Source: Halogeometricum sp. S1BR25-6
GTDB taxonomy: Archaea; Halobacteriota; Halobacteria; Halobacteriales; Haloferacaceae
Direction of reading: 5' to 3'
Length of the DNA stretch: 64,000 bases
NCBI RefSeq assembly: GCF_031624495.1
Contig: NZ_JAMQOP010000001.1
Coordinates: 62,001 to 126,000 of the forward strand
This document shows, piece by piece, positions 16,864 to 29,328 of the stretch. The notes beneath the pieces are model-generated. The model had not been told where the DNA came from, did no database searches, and was given only the letters and a program-made list of their open reading frames with translations. The first letter of the stretch is position 1, and each line of letters opens with the position of its first letter. The position numbers were made by a program, and so were the translations under genes.

Positions 16864-18201
16864 TCAGTCCGTCGCCGTCTCGATGGCCTGTTCGAGGTCC
16901 GCGACGATGTCCGCGGCGTCCTCGACGCCGACGGAGAGACGGACCATGTCGGGCGTCACGCCCGCGGCCGCCTGTTCGTCTTCCGTGAGCTGCTGGTGGG
17001 TCGTCGACGCCGGGTGGATGACGAGCGTCTTCGCGTCGCCCACGTTGGCGAGGAGCGAGGCGAGTTCTACCTCGTTGACGGTCCCTCTGGCGGCCTCATA
17101 GCCCTCGGCGAGGCCGAACGTGATCATCCCGCCGTAGCCGCCGTCCAAATACTTCGAGGCCTCCTCGTGCGTCTCGTGGGATTCGAGGCCGGGGTAGTTC
17201 ACCCACGAGACGGCGTCGTGGTCCTCCAGGAACTCCGCGACGGCCATCGCGTTCTCGCAGTGGCGGTCCATCCGCAGCGGGAGCGACTCTATCTTCTCGA
17301 GGGTGGTCCAAGCGTCGAACGGTGACTGGGCGTTACCCAAATCGCGCAGACCCCGGGCGATGGCCGCGTAGGTGAACGCCGCCTCGCCGAACCGCTCGGA
17401 GAAGTCGACGCCGTGGTACGCCGGGTTCGGCTTCGCTATCTCGGAGTACTTCTCGGCGTGTTCGGTCCACGGGAACGACCCGCCGTCGACGAGGACGCCG
17501 CCGACCGTCGTGCCCGCGCCGTGTATCCACTTCGTCGTCGACTCCCACACCAAGTCGGCGCCGTGTTCGAGCGGTCGGCACAGGTAGGGCGTGGCGAACG
17601 TGTTGTCGACGAACAGAGGGACGCCGTTGTCGTGCGCTACCTCCGAGAGACGCTCGAAGTCGGGCGTCACGAGCGCCGGGTTGCCGATGGTCTCGACGTG
17701 GACGAACGCGGTGTCCTCGTCGATGGCCTCGTCGTAGGCGTCGTAATCCAGCGTGTCGACGAACTTCGTCGTGACGCCGCGTCGCTCGACGGTGTGCGTG
17801 AGGTAGGTGTACGTCCCGCCGTACAGCGAGGACGCCGAGACGATGTTGTCGCCCGCCTCTGCGAGGAGAAACGTGGCGAGGTCGAACGCCGCCATCCCGG
17901 AGGCGGTGGCCGCCGCGCCCACGCCACCTTCGAGTGAGGCGAGGCGTTCCTGCAGCATCGCGACGGTGGGGTTCATCAGCCGCGAGTAGATGTAGCCCTC
18001 TTTTTCGAGGGCGAACTGCCCCGCGGCGTCCTCGGCGTCGTCGAAGACGTAGGAGGTGGTCTGGTAGATGGGCGGCGCGCGCGACCCGGTGGCCGCGTCC
18101 GGTTCCTGTCCGGCGTGGAGGCTCCTCGTGCTGAACCCCTGCGTTCCGTTCGCTTCGTTCCCGTCGGTTCCGTCGTCCGCGTTGTCTGTCTCGTCCGCCA
18201 T
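16864..18201 (-). CDS. metY: O-acetylhomoserine sulfhydrylase (copy 1)
   Basis: This 445-residue PLP enzyme of the Cys/Met-metabolism family replaces the acetyl group of O-acetylhomoserine with sulfide to form homocysteine. It has [15 protein letters not shown] near the N-terminus and [20 protein letters not shown] with the PLP-stacking region. The Schiff-base lysine is in [16 protein letters not shown]. The first 25 residues are an acidic extension (DETDNADDGTDGNEANG). A second, clearly paralogous copy lies at 20252-21535 with metX and two membrane genes between them. Whether the copies differ in substrate (sulfide, methanethiol, cysteine) cannot be told here. Confidence 0.9.
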   Translation of the reverse strand: MADETDNADDGTDGNEANGTQGFSTRSLHAGQEPDAATGSRAPPIYQTTSYVFDDAEDAAGQFALEKEGYIYSRLMNPTVAMLQERLASLEGGVGAAATASGMAAFDLATFLLAEAGDNIVSASSLYGGTYTYLTHTVERRGVTTKFVDTLDYDAYDEAIDEDTAFVHVETIGNPALVTPDFERLSEVAHDNGVPLFVDNTFATPYLCRPLEHGADLVWESTTKWIHGAGTTVGGVLVDGGSFPWTEHAEKYSEIAKPNPAYHGVDFSERFGEAAFTYAAIARGLRDLGNAQSPFDAWTTLEKIESLPLRMDRHCENAMAVAEFLEDHDAVSWVNYPGLESHETHEEASKYLDGGYGGMITFGLAEGYEAARGTVNEVELASLLANVGDAKTLVIHPASTTHQQLTEDEQAAAGVTPDMVRLSVGVEDAADIVADLEQAIETATD

Positions 18202-18256
18202 GCGCGTGAGGACGCGTGACGGGGTGTTAAAACGAGGCGGCGCGCGGCGGGCGGCG

Positions 18257-18634
18257 CTACGTCGCGTCGCCCCGCGGCCCGTTCAGCGACGCCCCCGAGA
18301 AGAACAGGAGGAGACCGACGACGCCCGCGATAACGACGACGAGCGGCGAGAACGCGTACAGGACGAGTCCGAGGGCCGCGACGGCGACCAAGAGCGTGCC
18401 GACGGTGATGGCCCAGGACCGACCGCGACCCGCGACGAGCGCCAGACCGACGAGGGCGACGACGGCGCCCGCGAGGCCGACGACGACGAAGACGTTTATC
18501 TCGCCCACGAGGAGCGCATCGAGACCTCTCGGGACCGTCGCGGACCCGACGAGCAGGCCGTAGTAGGCGACGAAGGCGCCGACGGCAGCGGCGACGAGGC
18601 CGCCGAGTCGACCGAAGAGACGAGCGAACGACAT
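18257..18634 (-). CDS. Four-helix membrane protein, paralogue A
   Basis: A 125-residue protein of four membrane helices (GGLVAAAVGAFVAYYGLL, VFVVVGLAGAVVALVGLALV, WAITVGTLLVAVAALGLVL, VVVIAGVVGLLLFFSGASL). It lies in the met locus after a 45-base gap and resembles the next gene in length, helix order and opening (RLxGRLGGL versus [10 protein letters not shown]). I suggest a tandem duplication. It has no catalytic motif that I recognise. The position suggests a role tied to methionine or sulfur metabolism, but it may just be linked by chance. Confidence 0.75.
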   Translation of the reverse strand: MSFARLFGRLGGLVAAAVGAFVAYYGLLVGSATVPRGLDALLVGEINVFVVVGLAGAVVALVGLALVAGRGRSWAITVGTLLVAVAALGLVLYAFSPLVVVIAGVVGLLLFFSGASLNGPRGDAT

Positions 18635-18679
18635 ACGAACGCCGTCGTTCGGCGACGGGAAAGTCGCTTCGGGTCCCGT

Positions 18680-19045
18680 TCACGTTCCGTCTCGACGACC
18701 GACCGATGCCGCCGCGAACAGCAGACAGAGACCGGTACAGCCGACGAGGACGACACTCTGTGTCGAGTTCGTGCCGACGGCGAGGAGGGCGACGGCGGCG
18801 AAGGCGACGACTCCGCCGACCGAGATACCGAGCGCTCGGCCGCGCCCGGCCGCGACCGCGAGACCGCCGACGAGAAACCCGAGACCGCAGAGTCCGGCGG
18901 CGACGAGGATGTTCAGCGGGTTGCCGCGGACGAGAAGCGCGAGCCCCGTCCCCCCGGCCACGCGAGCGAAGAATCCACCTCCGACGAGGACGGCGCCGAC
19001 GACCGCGACGGCGAGACCGGCGAGTCGAGCGACGAGGCGAATCAC
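18680..19045 (-). CDS. Four-helix membrane protein, paralogue B
   Basis: A 121-residue membrane protein with helices [58 protein letters not shown] and [18 protein letters not shown]. The GTG start at 19045 overlaps the metX stop (GTGA at 19042-19045), so translation is probably coupled to metX. The much longer open frame upstream in this phase is a shadow of metX. The similarity to paralogue A in layout supports both as real. Function unknown. Confidence 0.75.
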   Translation of the reverse strand: MIRLVARLAGLAVAVVGAVLVGGGFFARVAGGTGLALLVRGNPLNILVAAGLCGLGFLVGGLAVAAGRGRALGISVGGVVAFAAVALLAVGTNSTQSVVLVGCTGLCLLFAAASVGRRDGT

Positions 19046-20250
19046 CGACTGAACAGCGAGGAGTGCACCGGCGCGAAATCCCGGTCGTCCGGCAGCGACT
19101 CGGGTTCCTCCTCCGTGTCGTGAATCGCGCGGCCCTCCACGCCCGCGTCGAGGAAGTCCCGGAGCGGCGGGCCGACCTTCTCGGGTTCGACGAGGAAGGC
19201 GTCGTGGCCGTGGTCGGACTCGACGACGTGGTGGGCGACGGGGGCGTCGAGGTCGCGGAGCGACTCGGCCAGCGACTCGGACTGCTCGCTCGTGAAGTGC
19301 CAATCGCCCGTGAAGGAGAGCAGCAGCGTGTCCCCCTCGAAGGCGGCGAGGGCGTCGGCGTCGTCCTCGTAGCCCTCCGCGAGGTCGTAGTCGTCCATCG
19401 CGCGCGTGAGGTAGAGGTAGGAGTTCGCGTCGAATCGCTCGACGAACTTCTCGGCCTGGTAGTCGAGGTACGACTCCACGTCGCGGTAGGGGAAGTACGC
19501 GGCGGCGGGGTCCGTCGGGAACGACTCCCGTTGGGCGTCGCGGCCGGCGGCGCGCCGGCCGAACTTCCGCTCCATCGACGCCTTCGAGAGGTACATGACG
19601 TGTCCGAGTTGGCGCGCGAGGGCGAGGCCGTCCGTCGGGGGGTCCGAATCGTAGTAGTCGCCGCCGTTCCAGTCCGGGTCGGTGGTGATGGCGCGCCGGG
19701 CGATGGCGTCGAGGGCGAGACACTGCGGGTCGAGGCGGCCGGCGGCGGCGACGACGGCGAGGTGGCGCACGTCGTCCGGGTAGCGCTGCGCCCAGTCGAG
19801 GGCGTTCATCCCGCCGACGCTGCCGCCGACGACGGCGTGCAGGCGGCCGACGCCGAGTTCGTCGAGGAGGAGACGCTGGGCGCGCGTCCAGTCGCCGACC
19901 GTGACCGGAGGAAAGTCGGTGCCGTAGGGGTCGCCGTCCGGACCGGGCGAGGCGGGGCCGGTCGTCCCGTAGCAGGACCCGGGGACGTTCGCGCAGACGA
20001 CGTAGTAGTCGTTCGTGTCGATGGCCTTCCCCGCGCCGACGATGTCGTTCCACCACGCGCGGGCCTGGCCGGCCGTGTTCGTCCCGTATCCGGCGACGTT
20101 CTGGCTGCCGGTGAGGGCGTGGCAGACGAGGACGGCGTTGTCGCCATCGAACTCGCCGTAGGACTCGTAGGCGACTTCGAGAGAAGGAATGTCCGCGCCG
20201 CACTCGAAGTCGAACGCGCCCACATCGACGGTGCCGTTGTCGGTCTGCAT
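19042..20250 (-). CDS. metX: Homoserine O-acetyltransferase
   Basis: The 402-residue alpha/beta hydrolase transfers acetyl from acetyl-CoA to homoserine, the first committed step of the methionine branch using sulfhydrylation. The nucleophile serine is in [19 protein letters not shown] (GxSxGG). The catalytic His is in [12 protein letters not shown], and [11 protein letters not shown] is the oxyanion region. It forms a compact gene string with the sulfhydrylase copy 2 (one base between stop and start) and the membrane paralogue B (GTGA overlap). Its product is the substrate for both neighbouring sulfhydrylases. Confidence 0.95.
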   Translation of the reverse strand: MQTDNGTVDVGAFDFECGADIPSLEVAYESYGEFDGDNAVLVCHALTGSQNVAGYGTNTAGQARAWWNDIVGAGKAIDTNDYYVVCANVPGSCYGTTGPASPGPDGDPYGTDFPPVTVGDWTRAQRLLLDELGVGRLHAVVGGSVGGMNALDWAQRYPDDVRHLAVVAAAGRLDPQCLALDAIARRAITTDPDWNGGDYYDSDPPTDGLALARQLGHVMYLSKASMERKFGRRAAGRDAQRESFPTDPAAAYFPYRDVESYLDYQAEKFVERFDANSYLYLTRAMDDYDLAEGYEDDADALAAFEGDTLLLSFTGDWHFTSEQSESLAESLRDLDAPVAHHVVESDHGHDAFLVEPEKVGPPLRDFLDAGVEGRAIHDTEEEPESLPDDRDFAPVHSSLFSR

Positions 20251-20251
20251 C

Positions 20252-21535
20252 TTACCGTGTCGCCTCCGCGGCCCGGCGAATCGACCCGTCCAGGTCGGCG
20301 ACGATGTCTTCTGCGTCCTCGATGCCGACCGAGAGGCGGAGCATGTCGGGACCGACGCCCGCCGCCCGCTGTTCGTCGGCGCTCAACTGCGCGTGCGTCG
20401 TGGAGGCGGGGTGGATGAGGAGCGTCTTCGCGTCGCCAATGTTGGCGAGGAAGGAGGCGAGGTCGGTGTTCTCGCAGGTGCGCTTGGCCGCCTCGTAGCC
20501 GTCCGCGAGGCCGAAGGTGACCATCCCGCCGAATCCGTGTTGGAGGTATTCGCTCGCGTTTCCGTGCGTCGGGTGGTCCTCGAAGCCCGGATACGAGACC
20601 CACGCCACGTCCTCGTGGTCGCGGAGGGCCTCGGCCACCGCGCGGGCGTTCGCGCAGTGTTTCTCCATCCGAAGCGGGAGGGTCTCGACGCCCTGAATCG
20701 TCTGCCAGGCGTCGAACGGCGACTGCTGATTTCCCAAGGTTCGGAGCGAGCGCTGGCGGGCGGCCATCGCGAACGCTCGGTCGCCGAACCGCTCGACGAA
20801 GTCGACGCCGAACGCGGGGTTCTCCCCGGAGAGTTCGTCGTAGTCGGCGCGCTTCCACGGGAACGTCCCGCCGTCGACGAGGACGCCACCGACCGTCGTT
20901 CCCGACCCGTGTATCCACTTCGTCGTCGACTCCCAGACGATGTCGGCGCCGTGTTCGATGGGGCGGCACAGGTAGGGCGTCGCGAACGTGTTGTCGACGA
21001 CCAAGGGGGCGCGCGCCTCGTGGGCGATGTCGGCCAGACGCTCGAAGTCCGGCGTCTTCAGCGAGGGGTTGGCGATGGTCTCGACGTGGACGAACGCGGT
21101 GTCCTCGTCGACGGCTTCCTCGTAGGCGTCGTAGTCGAGGGTGTCCACGACGCGCGTCTCGACGCCGCGGCGCGAGGCCATCTTCGTGAGGTACGTGGAG
21201 GTGCCGCCGTACATGTCCGCGGAGGCGACGACGTTGTCGCCGACGGAGGCGAGGATGCTCGCGGCGGCGTCGAAGGCGGCCATGCCCGAGGCGGTGGCGA
21301 CGGCGCCGACGCCCGATTCGAGCGCCGCCAACCGGTTTTCGAGCACGCGCGTCGTCGGGTTCGAGATGCGCGAGTAGACGTCGCCCTCGGCGTCCAGCGA
21401 GTAGAGGTCCGCGGCGCGGTCGGCGTCCTCGAACAGGTACGAGGTGGTTTGGTAGATGGGCGGCGCGCGCGACCCGGTGGCCGAATCCGGCTCCTGCCCG
21501 GCGTGGAGGCTCCGGGTGTGGAACCCGTGTGTCAT
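20252..21535 (-). CDS. metY: O-acetylhomoserine sulfhydrylase (copy 2)
   Basis: A 427-residue paralogue of copy 1 with the same motifs ([32 protein letters not shown], active Lys in TTKW). It opens [20 protein letters not shown] without the acidic N-terminal extension of copy 1. The gene heads the probable operon copy2-metX-membrane B: the metX start is only one base after its stop. A TATA box at 21560-21571 gives an almost leaderless transcript. It likely makes homocysteine; a cystathionine-type reaction is a less likely alternative for this family. Confidence 0.9.
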   Translation of the reverse strand: MTHGFHTRSLHAGQEPDSATGSRAPPIYQTTSYLFEDADRAADLYSLDAEGDVYSRISNPTTRVLENRLAALESGVGAVATASGMAAFDAAASILASVGDNVVASADMYGGTSTYLTKMASRRGVETRVVDTLDYDAYEEAVDEDTAFVHVETIANPSLKTPDFERLADIAHEARAPLVVDNTFATPYLCRPIEHGADIVWESTTKWIHGSGTTVGGVLVDGGTFPWKRADYDELSGENPAFGVDFVERFGDRAFAMAARQRSLRTLGNQQSPFDAWQTIQGVETLPLRMEKHCANARAVAEALRDHEDVAWVSYPGFEDHPTHGNASEYLQHGFGGMVTFGLADGYEAAKRTCENTDLASFLANIGDAKTLLIHPASTTHAQLSADEQRAAGVGPDMLRLSVGIEDAEDIVADLDGSIRRAAEATR

Positions 21536-21559
21536 GTACTACACGCATATTCCCCGTGA

Positions 21560-21571
21560 GAGATATAACCT
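21560..21571 (-). promoter_or_regulatory. TATA box of the met operon
   Basis: On the minus strand the sequence reads GGTTATATCT, about 28-35 bases upstream of the sulfhydrylase copy 2 start at 21535. Transcription should begin near the ATG, typical for haloarchaeal leaderless mRNAs. Confidence 0.65.
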
Positions 21572-21644
21572 GCGGTTACGGTAGCCGGCGGCGGGGGTCG
21601 GGCGCACCGAAGTGTTTTTTCGCTCCGCAGAACGTCTCCGACTC

Positions 21645-24035
21645 ATGTCGAATCAGACGGGCGCGGCGGACGCCCGAATCGAGGTGGGGTACGACGCCGC
21701 GGTGTACGAGCGATTCCGCGGCGGGGAGTCGAATCCCGACGCGGCCGTGCGAGTGCTGGCCGGCGGTCGGGAACTGGTACGGGGGCGCGACGGACTTCGC
21801 CGGTACTGCGACCGACTGCTCGACGCCGCGGAGTCGGTGCTCGCCGGAACCGCCGCGACCGTCGAGTGCTACGGCGGCGGCGGGCGATACCGCCTCGTCC
21901 CCGCGGGCGAGACGCTCCGAATCGTCCCGGACGCCGAACGGTGGCCGGGGGCGGGCGCGGACGACGAAGCGGAGGCGAGTGGAGAGATAGACGCGGATAC
22001 GAGCGCGGACGGAGACAAGGACCGGGACGTGGCCGTCGCCGTCGACCGCGAGGAGTTCGTGACCGAGATACTGCGGACGGCCGAGACGTTCTGCGACGTG
22101 GCCGTGGGAGCGAACCCGGCGCTGGGGGCGGACGTCGCTCCGGTGCGCGAACGCGTCGGTGCCGTCCGCGTCGCCGCCGCGGGGTTCGGGGAGTGGGGCC
22201 TGCCCGTCCGCCTGCTCGACGCCGTCCCGGAGACGGCGTACGGCGGGACGGTGTACGCCCAGACGGCCGTCGTCGCCGCCGGCGACGCTCGCTTCGGCGC
22301 CTTCGACGGCGACACGCTTGCCGACGACACCGCGCGCGACGCGCCGGCCGCGGCCCGAATCTGGCTCTCGGACGTCGAGGCGGTCGCCCGCGGCGACGGC
22401 GTCGGGCGGTACATCGAACCCAACCCGGACGCCCTCGTCTGGCACGACCACGCCTTCGCCGGCGAGGTGGTCTCGGTCGGTCCGGTGCCGACGTCGGCGC
22501 GCACGCCCGCCGACCGCGCCCCCGAGCGGTACGCGCTGTTGGACGTCGGGGCGGGCACGGTGGCGTTCGACCCCGACGAGGTGGCGACGGGCGACGGAAA
22601 CAGCGGAAACGGCGAAAGCGACGGTTCGGTCGCCGTCGGCGACCGTCTCCGACTTCGAGCCTCGCGCGTCCACCTGAGCGACATCGCCGTCACCGACGCG
22701 CCGTCGCTGAGCGACCGGTCGGACGCGTCGCTCCGCGACTCGCTGTCCGACCCCGCGCGCCGCGGCGCCGCCGCCGCGGAACTCGCCCGGCGCGGGGCCG
22801 ACGACGCCGCGGCCGCCCTCGTCGACTGTCTGCGTTCCGACCCGCCGGTGGCGGACCGCCGCGCCCTCGTCCGCGCACTGGACGTGTTGGACGACCGAGC
22901 GGCCGTTCCGGGACTGGTCGACCGACTGGGCGACCCCGACCCCGACGTGCGCCGGGCCGTCGCGGGCGCCCTCGCCACCATCGGCGACCCCGAGGCGACG
23001 GACCCCTTGTTGGCCGCCGTGCGCTCGGAGTCCGACGCCGCCACGCGCCGCGCCGTCGCCCGCGCGGCCCGCGACGTCGACCCCACGGGCGCTCTCGACT
23101 ACTTCGCCGGTCTCGTCCGCACCGACACCGACCCCGAGGTACGCGAGACGGTGGTCCGCGTGCTCAGCGGAACGCGGAGCGTCCACGCCGAGGCGCTGGT
23201 CGTGGAGGCCCTCGACGACCCGGACACCGCCGTCGCCTGCGAGGCCATCGACGCGGTCCGGTGGCTCACCGACGAACGGCCCGTCGGCGGCCTCCTGCGG
23301 CGTCTCATGGACGACGACCCGACCGTCAGGGCCGCCGCCGCCGGCGCCTTCGTCGAACTCGGCGCGCGCACCCCGGACTACCACGGCGAGGGGGCGTTCG
23401 GCCCGGAGACGCGGACGCGCGTGGTCCGCGGGCTACTCGAACGGTTGGACGACGAGCACGTCGCCGTCAGGACGACGGCGATAGAGGCGCTCGGGTCGCA
23501 GGCGCACCCCGAGTCGGTCGCCCCCCTGTGCGACGCCTACGACCGGGACGAGGAGTGTCGGCCAAGCGTCGTCGACGCCCTCGGCCGCATCGGCGACCCG
23601 CGGGCCATCCCCACCGTCGTCGCCGCGTTGGACGACGACCGGGCGGGCGTCCGCCGCCGCGCCTGCCGCGCCTGCGCCCGCCTCGGCACCGCCGCGGGCG
23701 TCTCCCGCCTCAGTCACCTCGCCCGCGAAGACCCCCGGCCGGCCGTTCGCGTCGAGGCCGTGGAGGCGCTGGGCCGCATCGGCGACGACCGCGACGAGGT
23801 GTTCGACGCGTTGGAGGCCATCCTCGACGTCCGGGAGGCGGGCGTCGACGCCCGCGGGGTCGAGCGCGACCGCTCCTCGGCGTTCGGCGGCGCGGAGAAC
23901 GCGGACCTCCGCTGGGAGGCGGTGACGGCCCTCGGCCGACTCGACCACCCGCGCTCGCGCTTTCTCCTCCGGTGGGTGGCCGAGGAGGACCCCGACGACT
24001 CGGTCAGAGACCGGGCGCGCAGCCGATTGGAGTAA
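21645..24035 (+). CDS. HEAT-repeat protein with unknown N-terminal domain
   Basis: A 796-residue acidic protein. Residues 1-370 are not a repeat: a globular start (IEVGYDAAVYERFRGGES), an acidic linker near 105-130 (EASGEIDADTSADGDKD) and a beta-rich part with LWHD-like turns. The remainder consists of at least ten HEAT/PBS-lyase-type repeats (for example VPGLVDRLGDPDPDVRRAVA, ALATIGDPEATDPLLAAV, ALGRIGDPRAIPTVVAAL). HEAT arrays bind partner proteins or scaffolds. There is no membrane helix or signal. The ATG at 21645 (MSNQTG) is preferred to an upstream frame. It is convergent with a membrane protein, stop touching stop. Confidence 0.88.
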   Translation: MSNQTGAADARIEVGYDAAVYERFRGGESNPDAAVRVLAGGRELVRGRDGLRRYCDRLLDAAESVLAGTAATVECYGGGGRYRLVPAGETLRIVPDAERWPGAGADDEAEASGEIDADTSADGDKDRDVAVAVDREEFVTEILRTAETFCDVAVGANPALGADVAPVRERVGAVRVAAAGFGEWGLPVRLLDAVPETAYGGTVYAQTAVVAAGDARFGAFDGDTLADDTARDAPAAARIWLSDVEAVARGDGVGRYIEPNPDALVWHDHAFAGEVVSVGPVPTSARTPADRAPERYALLDVGAGTVAFDPDEVATGDGNSGNGESDGSVAVGDRLRLRASRVHLSDIAVTDAPSLSDRSDASLRDSLSDPARRGAAAAELARRGADDAAAALVDCLRSDPPVADRRALVRALDVLDDRAAVPGLVDRLGDPDPDVRRAVAGALATIGDPEATDPLLAAVRSESDAATRRAVARAARDVDPTGALDYFAGLVRTDTDPEVRETVVRVLSGTRSVHAEALVVEALDDPDTAVACEAIDAVRWLTDERPVGGLLRRLMDDDPTVRAAAAGAFVELGARTPDYHGEGAFGPETRTRVVRGLLERLDDEHVAVRTTAIEALGSQAHPESVAPLCDAYDRDEECRPSVVDALGRIGDPRAIPTVVAALDDDRAGVRRRACRACARLGTAAGVSRLSHLAREDPRPAVRVEAVEALGRIGDDRDEVFDALEAILDVREAGVDARGVERDRSSAFGGAENADLRWEAVTALGRLDHPRSRFLLRWVAEEDPDDSVRDRARSRLE

Positions 24036-24473
24036 TCACCCGGCGGCGTCCGCGTTCTCGTCGTCTTCGTCCCCGCCGCGGCCGAGTATCCGGTCGCCCG
24101 CGAACGCGAGCGCCGCGCAGACGGTGAGGAGCGCGAACGGGGAGACGAATCCGCCGATACTGAACCCCGTGAGGACGGCGAACGCCGCGACGAGCACCGC
24201 CAGCGCACTGAGCGCACCGAGCGCCTCGTCGACGACGGCGTTCCAGACGAGGAGCGCGAGGACGGCGAGGACCCCGGCCCAGAACGCCACGGTGGGCGCG
24301 TTCTCGGCGCCCAATCCGCCGCGGTCGACGAGGGAAACGCCGGACGGGGAGACGGAGACGTACGGGAGGACGAGATAGACGAGGAGTCCGACCGCACCCG
24401 CCAGTCCGGCGAGCGTCGCGAGCAGACCGAGTCCGCGGCCGAGCGACGCGAGACGCGTTCGCGAACTGTTCAC
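24036..24473 (-). CDS. Membrane protein of unknown function
   Basis: A 145-residue protein with a GTG start at 24473 (reading MNSSRTRLASLGRGL). About four hydrophobic helices: GLLATLAGLAGAVGLLVYLV, VAFWAGVLAVLALLVWNAVV, LSALAVLVAAFAVLTGFSI, PFALLTVCAALAFAGD. The short loop after helix 1 (SPSGVSLVDRGGLGAENAP) is probably exported. Its C-terminus is acidic (DEDDENADAAG). The stop codon abuts the HEAT gene stop. No family recognised. Confidence 0.72.
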   Translation of the reverse strand: MNSSRTRLASLGRGLGLLATLAGLAGAVGLLVYLVLPYVSVSPSGVSLVDRGGLGAENAPTVAFWAGVLAVLALLVWNAVVDEALGALSALAVLVAAFAVLTGFSIGGFVSPFALLTVCAALAFAGDRILGRGGDEDDENADAAG

Positions 24474-24554
24474 GCGAGTAAATAGTTCTGTTCTGACAAA
24501 AGTTCGGCGAGCGCAAAGTGGGCGAACGAGGGCGGTGTCAGTCTGTTCGCGTAG

Positions 24555-28031
<3,477 letters not shown>

Positions 28032-28140
28032 CCGTCCGGACCGCCCGACCGAGACGCTAAGTTCTCACGAGACGACGGGTTTCGGTGGTTTGAAGCGTGC
28101 TGACAGCCCACATACAACTTGGTCTTCCGACCGAGTAGAC

Positions 28141-28545
28141 ATGATCGACGATGATTCGGCTCTCGCGGAGTACGAGGGGTACGACTGGGAGCACCTCTCG
28201 GGCGTCCCCTCGCCCGACGCGCTGTTCCGCGTGCTTTCGCACCGACGGCGGCGGCGCGTCCTCTGGTTTCTCCTCGAACGGCCGGAGACGACTCTCGGGG
28301 AGGTGGCCGACGTCCTCGTGGGGTGGGAACTGAAAGACGGCGACGACGCCGCCGGCCCCGACGACCACCGGCGGGTACTGATTGCGCTCCACCACCGTCA
28401 CCTCCCGATACTCGAAGGCAGCGGCCTCGTGGAGTACGACGTCGAGACGGGGTCGATACGCTTCTCCTCGCCGCCGGAGCCGGTCACGGTGCTCATCAAG
28501 TTCAGCTACCAGTACGAGCGGGCCGTCGCGGGCCGGGGTGCATGA
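28141..28545 (+). CDS. DUF7344-type winged-helix regulator
   Basis: A 134-residue haloarchaeal protein with the DUF7344 pattern: PDALFRVLSHRRRRRVLWFL, a recognition part (TTLGEVADVLVGWEL), RVLIALHHRHLPILEGSG and a wing LVEYDVETGSIRF. It probably binds DNA. Its start, ATG 28141, opens MIDDDSALAEYEGYDWEH. It is followed after seven bases by the DICT-domain gene on the same strand, so the two probably form one sensing unit. Target genes are unknown. Confidence 0.8.
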   Translation: MIDDDSALAEYEGYDWEHLSGVPSPDALFRVLSHRRRRRVLWFLLERPETTLGEVADVLVGWELKDGDDAAGPDDHRRVLIALHHRHLPILEGSGLVEYDVETGSIRFSSPPEPVTVLIKFSYQYERAVAGRGA

Positions 28546-28552
28546 GGTAGGT

Positions 28553-29287
28553 ATGGAAAGCGGCGAGGACGGTCTGGGGGCGATACTGGCGGCCGCCGAG
28601 CGGCGCCGCAAGACCGTCACGTACTACGCGCCGGAGACCGGCGACCTCGCGGAGCGATTGGACACCCGAAATCTCGACGTCGAGTTCCGGCCGACGCCGC
28701 CGGGGGGACCCGAACCGTTCCTCGTCGTCCGGGACGAGGGGGGGTTCCGGGGGGCGATGCCCGTCAGCGCCCTCCGCGAGCACGTGGTCGCTCGGAACCG
28801 GCGCGGGGCGGCGGCCGAGGACTCCGAGGCGCGCGCCATCGCCGTCGAACTGCTGGACGACACGGTGTTCGCGTCGCTGACCAAACGGCAACTGCTGCGG
28901 ACCACGCGGGAGTTCGAGGACCGCGCGTGGCGAGTGGGAACCGGGGCGTTGCACGCGGGGTTCCAGTCGGCGGCGGCGTTCGCACCCCAGCGAGAGCTGT
29001 ACCGCGCGTTGGCGGCCGAGACGGCGCTGGACCTGCACGTCTACGTCGCGGATGGAGACGGGGTCGAACCGCTCTCGGAACCGAACGCGACGCTGCACAC
29101 CGACCCCGCCGCGGAGGTCGGCCGCTACTGGTTCTTCGTGTTCGACGGCGGGGAGGAACCCGAGCAGGCGGTGACGCTCGTCGCCGAAGAGCAATCCGAC
29201 GGCTCCTTCCGCGGCGTCTGGACGTACGACCCGGACCTCGTCGACCGAGCGCTGTCGCTCCTCCCGTCGGTCGAGGGGGAGCGGTGA
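28553..29287 (+). CDS. DICT-domain sensory protein
   Basis: A 244-residue protein matching the haloarchaeal DICT sensory domain: LGAILAAAERRRKTVTYYAP at the start, a middle containing LTKRQLLRTTREFEDRAWRV and LHAGFQSAAAFAPQRELYRAL, then a beta-rich half (ALDLHVYVADGDGVEPL, RYWFFVFDGGEEPEQAVTL, GVWTYDPDLVDRAL). DICT domains occur near histidine kinases, GGDEF or HTH modules and probably sense small molecules or light-related signals. It lies seven bases after a DUF7344 regulator. Partner identity is an inference. Confidence 0.8.
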   Translation: MESGEDGLGAILAAAERRRKTVTYYAPETGDLAERLDTRNLDVEFRPTPPGGPEPFLVVRDEGGFRGAMPVSALREHVVARNRRGAAAEDSEARAIAVELLDDTVFASLTKRQLLRTTREFEDRAWRVGTGALHAGFQSAAAFAPQRELYRALAAETALDLHVYVADGDGVEPLSEPNATLHTDPAAEVGRYWFFVFDGGEEPEQAVTLVAEEQSDGSFRGVWTYDPDLVDRALSLLPSVEGER

Positions 29288-29328
29288 AGGAGGCGGGTCG
29301 AAAAAATCGCGGCGGCCGACGAACCCGG

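Noticed and set aside
21866-24127. Arg-rich 753-codon frame overlapping the HEAT gene
   Set aside because: Same-strand shadow of the HEAT frame; the HEAT repeats fit only the other frame.
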